DNA of 58,927 nt, from positions 1-58,927 of the forward strand of contig JAUQXK010000085.1 in the NCBI GenBank assembly GCA_030834695.1, given 5' to 3'. This document shows positions 1 through 7,379 of the stretch, one piece after another. The notes beneath the pieces are model-generated. The model was not told where the DNA came from, made no database searches, and saw only the letters and a list, made by a program, of their open reading frames with translations. The position numbers and the translations under genes are program-made. Source of the DNA: Desulfobacterales bacterium. GTDB taxonomy: Bacteria > Desulfobacterota > Desulfobacteria > Desulfobacterales > SpSt-501. Each line of letters starts with the position of its first letter. Position 1 is the stretch's first letter.

Positions 1-39
1 GCATGCCGGAATGACGACGTAAAGACAATTATGAGACCC
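1..39. repeat. Dispersed palindromic repeat, copy A (right end)
   Basis: This is the right half of a repeat family that recurs at about 11666, 33622 and 36645, and more divergently near 41390. The shared module reads gcatgccggaatgacgacgt followed by aaagacaattatgagaccc. Bases 40-207 hold no gene that I can support. The repeat lies just beyond the end of the leftward gene that stops at 208. Confidence 0.75.
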
Positions 40-207
40 GCAATATGTTGGAGTTGGTCGCACGGATATGAGTCTACTCGTTTCGGGTTCGAGCCAACGA
101 CAGGGATCGAGGTTGAAAATGAAGCGAATTGGTAGGATCAACCTATGCATCCGCTCCTATGCCGTCAACCCGGGGAGAGTCGGCGGAATTTCGCACGCCG
201 GCCCGCC

Positions 208-1152
208 TCAATTTCCGGTCGGGGGGATGGACAGGTAGGCCAACCGCTTCATTTCGCGGCGACCGTGGGTAACCGTATCCAAGATGAAGCCGCAGGTGAG
301 ACTCAGGCTGGCCAGGATCATGAGTCCGGTGGACAGGATCGCCGTAGGGAACCGCGGCACCAAGCCCGTCTCGATGTAGGTCATGACGACGGGGTATGCC
401 AGGGCAACGGCGGCCAGCCCGAGGATGCCGGCGATGATCGAAAAGAACGCCAGGGGCCGCTCTTCCTTGAAGAGGTTGAGGATCATTATCAGGATGCGGA
501 AGCCGTCGCGATAGGTGCGCAGTTTGCTTGCCGAGCCCGCCGGGCGGGCCTTGTACGGGGTGACGACTTCGGCGATCGGCATGCGCAGCTCCAGGGCATG
601 GACCGACAGCTCGATTTCGGTTTCAAAACCCACGGACAGGGCCGGGAAGGATTTCACATAACGCCGCGAGAAGACGCGATAGCCGGAGAGGATGTCGGTA
701 AAGGTCCGGCTGAAACAGAGCCCCAGAAAACCGGTCAACAGATCGTTGCCGAAGCGGTGGCCGCGACGGAAGGCCTCGCCCTCGTAGGCGGTCAGCCGCG
801 AACCGACCACCATGTCCAGCTGTTCGTGGACGAGTTTTTCGACCAGAGCCGGCGCGCTGCCCGCGTCGTAAGTACCGTCGCCGTCAGCCAGCACGTAGAT
901 GTCGGCATCCACGTCGGCGAACATCCGGCGCACCACGTGCCCCTTTCCCTGCCGGGGCTCCCGCCCTACGACGGCGCCGGCGGCTCGCGCGCGTTCGACG
1001 GTCCGGTCCTGCGAGTTGTTGTCGTAGACGTAAACCACGGCCTGGGGCAGTGCCGTGCGGAATTCGCGCACGACCTCGGCGATGGCCGCCTCTTCGTTGT
1101 AGCAGGGAAGGATCACCGCCAGGCGATAGCTCCGGGAGCCGAGGGTCGTCAT
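208..1152 (-). CDS. GT2 glycosyltransferase, polyprenyl-phosphate sugar synthase type
   Basis: Family 2 glycosyltransferase of about 314 aa, of the DPM1/GtrB type that moves a sugar from a nucleotide donor to a polyprenyl phosphate at the inner membrane. Visible motifs are PCYNEE near the N-terminus, DNNSQD, the metal-binding DGDGTYD and ILSGYRVFSRR. Two hydrophobic segments end the protein (from about LAFFSIIAGILG and ILSTGLMILASL). The start at 1152 (MTTLG) is chosen because its ATG overlaps the stop of the upstream gene as ATGA; the frame is open further upstream but the overlap argues for coupling. The partner is a membrane GT-C-like protein, which would use the lipid-linked sugar. Donor and acceptor cannot be read from sequence. 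Confidence 0.88.
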   Translation of the reverse strand: MTTLGSRSYRLAVILPCYNEEAAIAEVVREFRTALPQAVVYVYDNNSQDRTVERARAAGAVVGREPRQGKGHVVRRMFADVDADIYVLADGDGTYDAGSAPALVEKLVHEQLDMVVGSRLTAYEGEAFRRGHRFGNDLLTGFLGLCFSRTFTDILSGYRVFSRRYVKSFPALSVGFETEIELSVHALELRMPIAEVVTPYKARPAGSASKLRTYRDGFRILIMILNLFKEERPLAFFSIIAGILGLAAVALAYPVVMTYIETGLVPRFPTAILSTGLMILASLSLTCGFILDTVTHGRREMKRLAYLSIPPTGN

Positions 1153-2804
1153 GGGCTTGTCCCTTTCGATGCGGAAGTCCGCGGGGTGACCCGGCACAGG
1201 TAAAACGGGTGCTCCTGCTGGGGTTCGACTCCCGGGGTGAAGTTTTGGCAGCTGGAGCGGTCCGGCTGCAGGCCGTAGAACTCAAGCGCGTTGAGCGCAT
1301 GCCATTCCTCGTAGTCTCTGAAAAGGATCAGCAATGGGCCTTTGTGCTCGGCGACGGCCCGCATCATCAGGCGGTCGGTCAGGTTCAGGGCCGTCGAAGG
1401 CCCGGTCATATAACCCTGGATGCGCAGAAACCGCACCTGCGGCGGGAAGTAAGGGATCAGGTAAGCGATCGGATCGTGTCCGGTGACCAGCACGATGGAA
1501 TTCCGCTGGGCGGCCAGCGCGGGCAGGTTCACGTTGAAATAGTCGGACGTCCAGGGCCTCCGGCCCCAATGTCCGGGGGCGGTGGTGACGAGCAAAACGA
1601 TCATGGCGGCGACCGCAGCTCGCAGCTGTCGCTGCGGGCCCCGCAGGATGAACCCCAGCACCAGGAAAATCGTCAGGGGCGCCAGGAACTCGCACACGAC
1701 CGCGTAGCGGTACACGGCGAACAGCTTCATCCACAGGACAAAGGAGACTGCCATGAAGATGATGAAAAAGCGGGTCATCGCCCGGGCATCGAGATCGCCG
1801 GAAGAGGATTCGGCGCCGTCGGGTTTTCTACGAACCCTCAGGAACCAGAATACCGGAAGGGCGAGCAACAGGACGTAGAGCAGGGGGAAGCGCAGGTCGC
1901 GGAAGGCGATCTCGCTGACCTGGTTCGGGTCGAAGTTGAACCAGAACGGGAAGAGCAGCCACATCGCCAGATGTTTGGGGATGTAGCGCTCGTCCCGGTA
2001 GGAGCCGTCGGCCCCCCACGGAGATTTGAAGAATTCGTTGAAATAGGGAAAGAGCGGGTTTTGGTAGCGCTGCCACATTTCCAGCAGCCAGAACCCGCTG
2101 GTCAGCGCCGTGCCCGCCAGGACCCCCAATCCGAAGGTGAAGGCCAGGGCCAAGCGCCGCAAGAACGGCGCGTTGAGACCGAAAAAGGCCAGGCAGAGCC
2201 CGACGCAGTAAACGGCAAAGGGCTGTTTGAGGCCGAGAGCCGAACCGGCCAGCAAACCGGCCGCTGCAGCGATCGGCCAGCCGCTGCGCACCGATGCGCA
2301 GAGGCGCTGACGGAAGCGCACGATCAGCCACAGGGCCGTGAGCACCGGCAGGCTTAGGATGTTGTCGCCGTAGCTGGTCCCGATCTCGGCGAGATTGATC
2401 GCACCCAGCACGCCGACCAGGGCCAGCCCCAGGCAGGACCAGGCGGTAGTTCCCGTTCGGCCGAGGTCGACCACCCGGCGGGTGATGCCGTAGATCAAAA
2501 GGACGTTCAGCCCGGGCAGGAAACCCAGGATGAATCCAACCGCCCTCGTCGGCAGCCACGTCACAGCCCAATAAAAAGGTACGTATATCAGCGGATTGTA
2601 GTAGGTTGCGACGTGCGATACGGCGACGTCGTGACCCATGCGGCCGTTCAGGAATGCGAACGGATTGTAATAATGGTAATTGCGCAGGTCCCAGGAAATA
2701 TCCTGACCGAGCCAGAGGATGCTCAGCCCGAAAATGACAGGCGTCAGGCCAAGCAGAAATCTTATCAAGCGCTCATTTTGGGTGGAAGAGTCGGGTGCAG
2801 GCAT
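1149..2804 (-). CDS. Multi-spanning membrane protein, GT-C glycosyltransferase-like
   Basis: Protein of 551 aa with many hydrophobic segments (for example IRFLLGLTPVIFGLSILWLG, VGFILGFLPGLNVLLIYGI, FFIIFMAVSFVLW). An early luminal loop carries WDLRNYHYYNPFAFLNG, an acidic and aromatic loop of the sort found in GT-C enzymes that use lipid-phosphate sugars. It is translationally coupled (ATGA) to the GT2 gene, which supports a two-step scheme: lipid-linked sugar made on the cytoplasmic face, then transferred outside. The exact family is not certain; DUF2029/GT87-like or ArnT/PMT-like are possible. No clear Shine-Dalgarno precedes the start, so the start is tentative. Confidence 0.78.
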   Translation of the reverse strand: MPAPDSSTQNERLIRFLLGLTPVIFGLSILWLGQDISWDLRNYHYYNPFAFLNGRMGHDVAVSHVATYYNPLIYVPFYWAVTWLPTRAVGFILGFLPGLNVLLIYGITRRVVDLGRTGTTAWSCLGLALVGVLGAINLAEIGTSYGDNILSLPVLTALWLIVRFRQRLCASVRSGWPIAAAAGLLAGSALGLKQPFAVYCVGLCLAFFGLNAPFLRRLALAFTFGLGVLAGTALTSGFWLLEMWQRYQNPLFPYFNEFFKSPWGADGSYRDERYIPKHLAMWLLFPFWFNFDPNQVSEIAFRDLRFPLLYVLLLALPVFWFLRVRRKPDGAESSSGDLDARAMTRFFIIFMAVSFVLWMKLFAVYRYAVVCEFLAPLTIFLVLGFILRGPQRQLRAAVAAMIVLLVTTAPGHWGRRPWTSDYFNVNLPALAAQRNSIVLVTGHDPIAYLIPYFPPQVRFLRIQGYMTGPSTALNLTDRLMMRAVAEHKGPLLILFRDYEEWHALNALEFYGLQPDRSSCQNFTPGVEPQQEHPFYLCRVTPRTSASKGTSP

Positions 2805-2834
2805 TGACGATTATTTCATAACTATCTGGAAATA

Positions 2835-2859
2835 TTTGTGATAAATAATCAGTCACAAA
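2835..2859. promoter_or_regulatory. AT-rich promoter region with TTTGTGA-N11-TCACAAA palindrome
   Basis: The 97-bp gap upstream of the leftward GT-C-like gene is AT-rich, in contrast to its surroundings. It holds inverted arms TTTGTGA and TCACAAA separated by 11 bp. The half-sites resemble CRP/FNR boxes, but the spacing is 5 bp too long for CRP. It is a plausible operator or promoter region; the regulator is unknown. Confidence 0.35.
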
Positions 2860-2901
2860 TACACCAGGCCCCGCTGCCTGTCAACCGTAAGTTCGCGGAC
2901 G

Positions 2902-3144
2902 TCAAACGTGGATTGCGACTGCCGCGGAGATGTTGCCGGAGTTTTGCAGGCTGATTTTTCCGCTGGCGGCTGGCAGATGATCCGGGATTTCTATCGCTGC
3001 GCACAGGCTGCAGTCAAGGCAGTAGTTTTTAAAAGCAGCTTCGGTCAGGCAGCGCCGGTAATCAGGACACGCAACCTCGCGATGGGGAGGACTGTCCTCG
3101 CGGCTGGCATTCATCTTCAAGAACTGAGGCTTTTTCTCTTTCAT
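2902..3144 (-). CDS. Small Cys-rich protein (CX5C...CX2CX2C)
   Basis: Protein of about 80 aa starting MKEKKPQF. The start at 3144 is preceded by GGAG at 9-bp spacing; the frame is open upstream but without a comparable site. The central segment CPDYRRC ... NYCLDCSLCA places five cysteines in a pattern that could bind zinc or a small Fe-S cluster. I associate similar Cys-rich small proteins with anaerobic Desulfobacterota, from memory. There is no signal peptide. Function unknown. Confidence 0.6.
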   Translation of the reverse strand: MKEKKPQFLKMNASREDSPPHREVACPDYRRCLTEAAFKNYCLDCSLCAAIEIPDHLPAASGKISLQNSGNISAAVAIHV

Positions 3145-3255
3145 AATTCGACGCTCCGATTGGGTGTCAACGATCTGAATCATACTATCGGACGCCGGAG
3201 CGAAAACCATTAGCCCTTCTTGATGTCCCGGAGAATGCCCGCCCGGGTCGAATCG

Positions 3256-3438
3256 TCAGCAGATCCCCAAGCGGCATTCTCCTTTTCGGTCGCGGGTGAA
3301 CAACCCGCACGGGATGCCGAAAAGAAAAGCCATCCCAGCGGCCAGGCCGAGCAGGATCAGCGCATAGGGTATGAAAAGGTTAACGGCCGTGAAGGCCAGC
3401 AAAAGGACAACCGCCACAAAAGCACAGATCATTTTCAT
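3256..3438 (-). CDS. Small membrane protein, 60 aa
   Basis: MKMICAFVAVVLLLAF starts a protein with two hydrophobic stretches (about residues 4-20 and 24-46) and a basic tail RDRKGECR. GGAAGGGG lies just upstream of the ATG, which supports translation. It sits between two other small leftward genes. No family recognised. Confidence 0.5.
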   Translation of the reverse strand: MKMICAFVAVVLLLAFTAVNLFIPYALILLGLAAGMAFLFGIPCGLFTRDRKGECRLGIC

Positions 3439-3524
3439 CCTGAACCCCTTCCGCTCCCGGCAGGGCCGATGATAGACGGCCGTTGGCTGGAGACGCGTTC
3501 GCCCGAGCGGGTTGAATGATTTCC

Positions 3525-4037
3525 TCAGCGCTCCAATTCGCTTTCCAGCAGGTCTTCTTCAAGCCCAAGGTGGAGGGACCGCCAGGTGTTGTTCTCGTTG
3601 GCAAAAGCCTCGATGTTGGCATTGGTCAGGTGAGCTACCATTTCAACATCCCCGGCGGCCAGATCCTCCTTGCCCATCTTCGCATAAAGCGATGATCGGC
3701 TGTAGTAGGCAGCGCCGTACTCCGGGTTCAGCTCGACCGCCTTGTCAAGGTCCGCCAGGGCGGCTTCATGCTCGCCCTTGCCCTCCCTCGCCAACCCTCT
3801 CATGTGGAACGCCCGGGCATAGGCAGGGTCCACCTGGATGCAGCGGTCGAAGTCCGCAACGGCTTCATCCAGATGCCCTGATTTCAGATGAGCCACACCT
3901 CGCGTGATCAAGGCGATTTTTTGGTGGGGGGCTCGTTCGAGCAACTGGTCAAGCAGTTCCCGGCTTTTGGAAAAGTTTTGTTTGAGAAACTCGGACATAG
4001 CATATGCAAACAGATCTTTCTGGTCGTCATGGGCCAT
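3525..4037 (-). CDS. TPR-repeat protein
   Basis: Soluble protein of 170 aa containing about three tetratricopeptide repeats, for example ALITRGVAHLKSGHLDEAVA, ARAFHMRGLAREGKGEHEAA and AAYYSRSSLYAKMGKEDLAA. These form a helical scaffold for protein-protein contacts. The start MAHDDQKD at 4037 follows an excellent GGAGG with 5-6 bp spacing. A TTG 12 bp further upstream is in frame but has no such site. There is no signal peptide, so it is probably cytoplasmic. The partner is unknown. Confidence 0.8.
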   Translation of the reverse strand: MAHDDQKDLFAYAMSEFLKQNFSKSRELLDQLLERAPHQKIALITRGVAHLKSGHLDEAVADFDRCIQVDPAYARAFHMRGLAREGKGEHEAALADLDKAVELNPEYGAAYYSRSSLYAKMGKEDLAAGDVEMVAHLTNANIEAFANENNTWRSLHLGLEEDLLESELER

Positions 4038-4314
4038 GGTTTCCTCCAAGGTGCATGTAAGCGGATTCTGCTCAGCCGATTTCGGGCTGAGGTCCTGATA
4101 GCCGAAGCTAAGTCTATCAGTTGCACAGTCAACAGGGTTCTAAGGCTTGCGCCCTTCCGTCATTCCTTGCCAGGCCGCGGCCGAAGGAGGGCATCATTTC
4201 CTTTGAGACAAACAACTTGAAAACCGCGCCGATAAGAGGCAAGTATGTCATGGATGCACCTCGGAAGTCGCTTTGGCGTTCACAGTTGGCATCGAAAATC
4301 CAAAAGGAGGGGTT

Positions 4315-5604
4315 ATGAAGCGAGCTGGTTCGGTGGCGTGGGTTGCGGTTCTTTCGGGACTGCTTTTTTTGATTGCTGGTCCGGCTTGGGCGGATTCCAA
4401 GAAGATCGCGGCTGCGATCGACGAGGCGAGCCAGAGCTGCCGGGGCGTTTCGCAGCAGATCTGGGAATTCAAAGAACTCGGCCAGCAAGAGGTCAAGAGT
4501 TCCGCGCTGCTGAAGGAGGAACTCGCTAAAATGGGTTACAAGGTCACCGGTGATCTCAAGGTACCGGAAGACCTTGTGAAGGACGGTATTGCCAAGACCG
4601 CCTTCAAGGCCGAGATGGCCGGCAAGGGTCCCGGCCCGACGGTGACCCTCATGCTGGAGTACGATGCGCTCGCAAACGGACACGCCTGCGGCCACAACCT
4701 GATCGCCACCTCGGGGCTGATGGCGGCAGCGGGCCTGGCCAAGGTCATGAAGGACACCCCCGGCCGGGTCTTCGTCATCGGCACGCCCGATGAGGAACGT
4801 GGCTCACTAGGCGGCGGCAAGGTGGCACTGCTGGAAGGCGGCTACTTTGAAGGCTCGGACGCCGTGTTCATCACGCACGGCTCGGACCGCTGGAGCCTGG
4901 ACCAGCGCCTGCTCGCGATGAAGCGCGCCACCTTTACCTTCAAGGGCAAATCGGCGCATGCCGCCGCAGCGCCCCACAAGGGAGTCAACGCGCTGCGCGG
5001 GGTGCTGCTCACCTTCAACTGCGTCGACCACTTGCGCGAGCATTTGCGCCAGGACGTGCGCATCCACGGCATCGTCACCAAGGGCGGCGGGCCGGTTAAC
5101 GTCGTGCCGGAGCTGGCCCAGGCCGAGTTCGCCTGCCGGGCCCTGGACACGGCGGTCATGGAAAACGCCTATGGCAAGATCGTCAACTGCGCCAAGGCCG
5201 GCGAACTAGGCACCGGTGCGACCCTGGAATTCAAAGAGCCGCGGGTCGCCCTGAAGGCGGCCATCGTCGTGCCGCCGCTGCTGGATGCGGTCCAGGCCAA
5301 CTTGAAAACGCTCGGCATCGCCGCCAACGAATTCAAAGATTTTGACGAGTTGGCGTCTTCCGACCTGGGGATGGTGAGCTACAGCTATCCCACGGTCAAT
5401 GTCTGGTTCAAGATCGCTCCCGAAGGCACGGCCTTGCACAGCGATGCCTTCCGGGAGGCGGCCAAGTCGGACGAGGGGTGGACGTCTGCTGTTCTCGTCG
5501 GAAAGTCGGTCGCACTGTCGGCCTACGAAATGCTGACCAAACCGGAGAAGCTCAAGGCCGTCCAGGATAGTTTCAAAGCGGCCAAGGCCAAAGAGGGTAA
5601 GTAG
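4315..5604 (+). CDS. Exported M20-family amidohydrolase (AbgB-like)
   Basis: Metallopeptidase or amidohydrolase of 429 aa, family M20D, related to p-aminobenzoyl-glutamate hydrolase subunit B. AGGAGGGG precedes the ATG at 4315. The N-terminus (MKRAGSVAWVAVLSGLLFLI ... AWA-DSKK) is a clear Sec signal peptide, which is unusual because most members are cytoplasmic. Metal and catalytic motifs are present: EYDALANGHACGHNL, TPDEERGSLGG and, near the C-terminus, LHSDAFREA. The dimerisation domain begins near KRATFTFKGKSAHAAAAP. It likely releases a carboxylate such as glutamate from an amide conjugate in the periplasm. The substrate is unknown. Confidence 0.85.
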   Translation: MKRAGSVAWVAVLSGLLFLIAGPAWADSKKIAAAIDEASQSCRGVSQQIWEFKELGQQEVKSSALLKEELAKMGYKVTGDLKVPEDLVKDGIAKTAFKAEMAGKGPGPTVTLMLEYDALANGHACGHNLIATSGLMAAAGLAKVMKDTPGRVFVIGTPDEERGSLGGGKVALLEGGYFEGSDAVFITHGSDRWSLDQRLLAMKRATFTFKGKSAHAAAAPHKGVNALRGVLLTFNCVDHLREHLRQDVRIHGIVTKGGGPVNVVPELAQAEFACRALDTAVMENAYGKIVNCAKAGELGTGATLEFKEPRVALKAAIVVPPLLDAVQANLKTLGIAANEFKDFDELASSDLGMVSYSYPTVNVWFKIAPEGTALHSDAFREAAKSDEGWTSAVLVGKSVALSAYEMLTKPEKLKAVQDSFKAAKAKEGK

Positions 5605-5612
5605 CCGCCTTT

Positions 5613-6584
5613 ATGGAGTCGATGCCGTCGCGTACTCAGATTCACCAGATGGCCGCCCGCTGGCTACCCGACGGCAGCCGCCCGGAGGATCTGCGCATTC
5701 ACACCGACACGTCGGACTTCTTCGCGCTCGATGCCGGTGACGTCGTGGTGCTGGACGGCCGGCCGTATTTGGTTCGAAACAGCATCCGCGAGGGTCGTTT
5801 CGGCCTGGAGGACGAAATCAAATTCTGGGTCAAGCGGTCGATCGACCTGGTGAGCGGCGCGATGCGGATCATCAAGCTTGTTTTCTACGAGCGGTTCGAG
5901 GCGACCATCGGCGGCATCACCTTCGAGTGTTTCCGCAGCCCCCGCAAGGAGGCCCGCATCCTCGAGCTCGTCAAGGACCATCCCAACTTCATGCACGGGT
6001 TGTCCGCTGCGGACGAGAAGGGCAACATCGTGCGCGTGCTCGAAACCATCAGCGGGCCCACGCTGGCGGCCCACGTGGCCGACGTCGAGCAGGATCACGA
6101 AACTTATTTTTTTTCGACCCTTCCCGGCATTCTGGACAACTACCTGAGTTGCATCGAGGCGATTCGGTTCCTGCACGACCACGGAGAAAAGCACGGCGAT
6201 ATCCGACGGGATCACATCCTGATCGACAGCGAGAGCGGACACTACCGCTGGATCGATTTCGACTACAACTATCGCCACCGCGAAAACATGTACGGCTACG
6301 ATTTGTTCGGGCTGGGAAACGTGCTGGTTTATCTGGTGGGCAAGGGGGACGTGCTGCTGCCGGACCTCTGCAGCCGCGATCCCGGCGTCCTGTCGCGGCT
6401 CACCGAGGGGGATATGAACATTGTCTTCCACAACCGTCTGGCGAATCTGCAAAAAGTGTTCGCCTACATCCCTGATTCGTTGAACCGGGTTCTGCTGCAT
6501 TTTTCGAGGGGCGCCAACTGGTTTTACGAGAAAACCCCTCAGCTGCTCCAGGATCTCTGCCAGGCCCGGGCCGATATCCTTTGA
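5613..6584 (+). CDS. Protein-kinase-fold protein
   Basis: Protein of 323 aa with eukaryotic-like kinase or APH-type landmarks: IIKLVF (a possible ATP-binding lysine), E at EARILELV, a catalytic-loop-like HGDIRRDHILID and a DFG-like IDFDYN. HGD rather than HRD resembles APH and lipopolysaccharide kinases. The glycine-rich loop is poorly formed. It starts 8 bp after the M20 gene and is followed closely by a universal stress protein, so the three are probably co-transcribed. ATG 5622 (MPSRTQ) is an alternative start. Activity and substrate are uncertain. Confidence 0.7.
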   Translation: MESMPSRTQIHQMAARWLPDGSRPEDLRIHTDTSDFFALDAGDVVVLDGRPYLVRNSIREGRFGLEDEIKFWVKRSIDLVSGAMRIIKLVFYERFEATIGGITFECFRSPRKEARILELVKDHPNFMHGLSAADEKGNIVRVLETISGPTLAAHVADVEQDHETYFFSTLPGILDNYLSCIEAIRFLHDHGEKHGDIRRDHILIDSESGHYRWIDFDYNYRHRENMYGYDLFGLGNVLVYLVGKGDVLLPDLCSRDPGVLSRLTEGDMNIVFHNRLANLQKVFAYIPDSLNRVLLHFSRGANWFYEKTPQLLQDLCQARADIL

Positions 6585-6616
6585 CTTCCATGGCCGGCGC
6601 GGCCGGGGAGGGTAAA

Positions 6617-7090
6617 ATGGCGTATCCAGACGAGCTCAACTTCAACCGCAACGTCCTGCTGGCCGTAGACGATTCCGCGAACGCACGGCGCGCCGTGGCT
6701 TATGTCGCGTACATGCTGGGCGGCGCTAAAAATTCGCGAGTGACGCTGCTGCATGTCATCTCCGAGCCGGAGGAGGACTACTTCGCCAAGATCGAAGAAA
6801 AACAGGAATGGCTGGAGCAATACCGGCGCCGCGTGGAGGCGTTTCTGGAGCAGTTCCGCCGTGAACTGATCGATGCCGGGTTCCCGGCGGAGGCCGTTCA
6901 GACCAGCGCGCCGCTGCGATCCTGTCCCTCCATCGCCGAGTGCATCCTGTCCGAACTCGACCGGACCCAATACGGGACCCTCGTGGTCGGCCGGCAGGGA
7001 TTGTCGCGCAAGGAGGAGTTCCTGTTCGGCAGCGTCTCCAGCAAGATCGTCGGCCATGCCCGCAACTGCGCGGTGTGGGTCGTGGCCTGA
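6617..7090 (+). CDS. Universal stress protein (UspA family)
   Basis: Single USP domain of 157 aa. It begins with the typical strand NVLLAVDDSANARRAVAYVA and ends with the ATP-binding signature region VVGRQGLSRKEEFLFGSVSSK (GX2GX9GS) and CAVWVVA. GGGGAGGGTAAA precedes ATG 6617; an in-frame ATG at 6581 overlaps the previous gene but lacks a site. It lies directly after the kinase-fold gene, so the pair may form a stress or energy-sensing unit (inference). Confidence 0.88.
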   Translation: MAYPDELNFNRNVLLAVDDSANARRAVAYVAYMLGGAKNSRVTLLHVISEPEEDYFAKIEEKQEWLEQYRRRVEAFLEQFRRELIDAGFPAEAVQTSAPLRSCPSIAECILSELDRTQYGTLVVGRQGLSRKEEFLFGSVSSKIVGHARNCAVWVVA

Positions 7091-7105
7091 CGGAAGGAAG
7101 GCCGC

Positions 7106-7309
7106 ATGACACCTCAGGGCATGATTCTGAACCGACTGATGCAATTCGCTGCCGGACTGCGGTTCCCCAAACTCCTGGCAGTGACGGCCGCCCTGTTCAT
7201 TCTCGATCTGATCGTCCCCGATATGATCCCCTTTGCCGACGAGATCCTGCTGGGGCTGTTGTCACTGCTGCTGGCATCGCTGAAAAAGCGCGGTACGGAC
7301 GACCGGTAA
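7106..7309 (+). CDS. DUF6116-like small membrane protein
   Basis: Protein of 67 aa with the core RFPKLLAVTAALFILDLIVP, then IPFADEILLGLLSLLLASLK and a basic tail. I recognise this from memory as the DUF6116 type (RFP..LDL..P...P..DE.LLGLL). GGAAGG precedes the ATG. Two membrane helices are expected. It is probably the last gene of the unit that starts at 4315. Function unknown. Confidence 0.7.
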   Translation: MTPQGMILNRLMQFAAGLRFPKLLAVTAALFILDLIVPDMIPFADEILLGLLSLLLASLKKRGTDDR

Positions 7310-7379
7310 CATCAGGAATCGATGCGGGGTGGATTTCGTCGCCCCCGGGGCGCGGGCCGGTGATGGGTTGGGGGCCGAT

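Noticed and set aside
145-1203. Long open frame antisense to the GT2 gene
   Set aside because: It mirrors the glycosyltransferase, has low-complexity charged composition and no recognisable domain; GC-rich codons keep antisense frames open.
2835-2859. CRP-binding site
   Set aside because: The TGTGA/TCACA half-sites are good, but the spacer is 11 bp between the 7-bp arms instead of the CRP geometry, so only a generic dyad is claimed.
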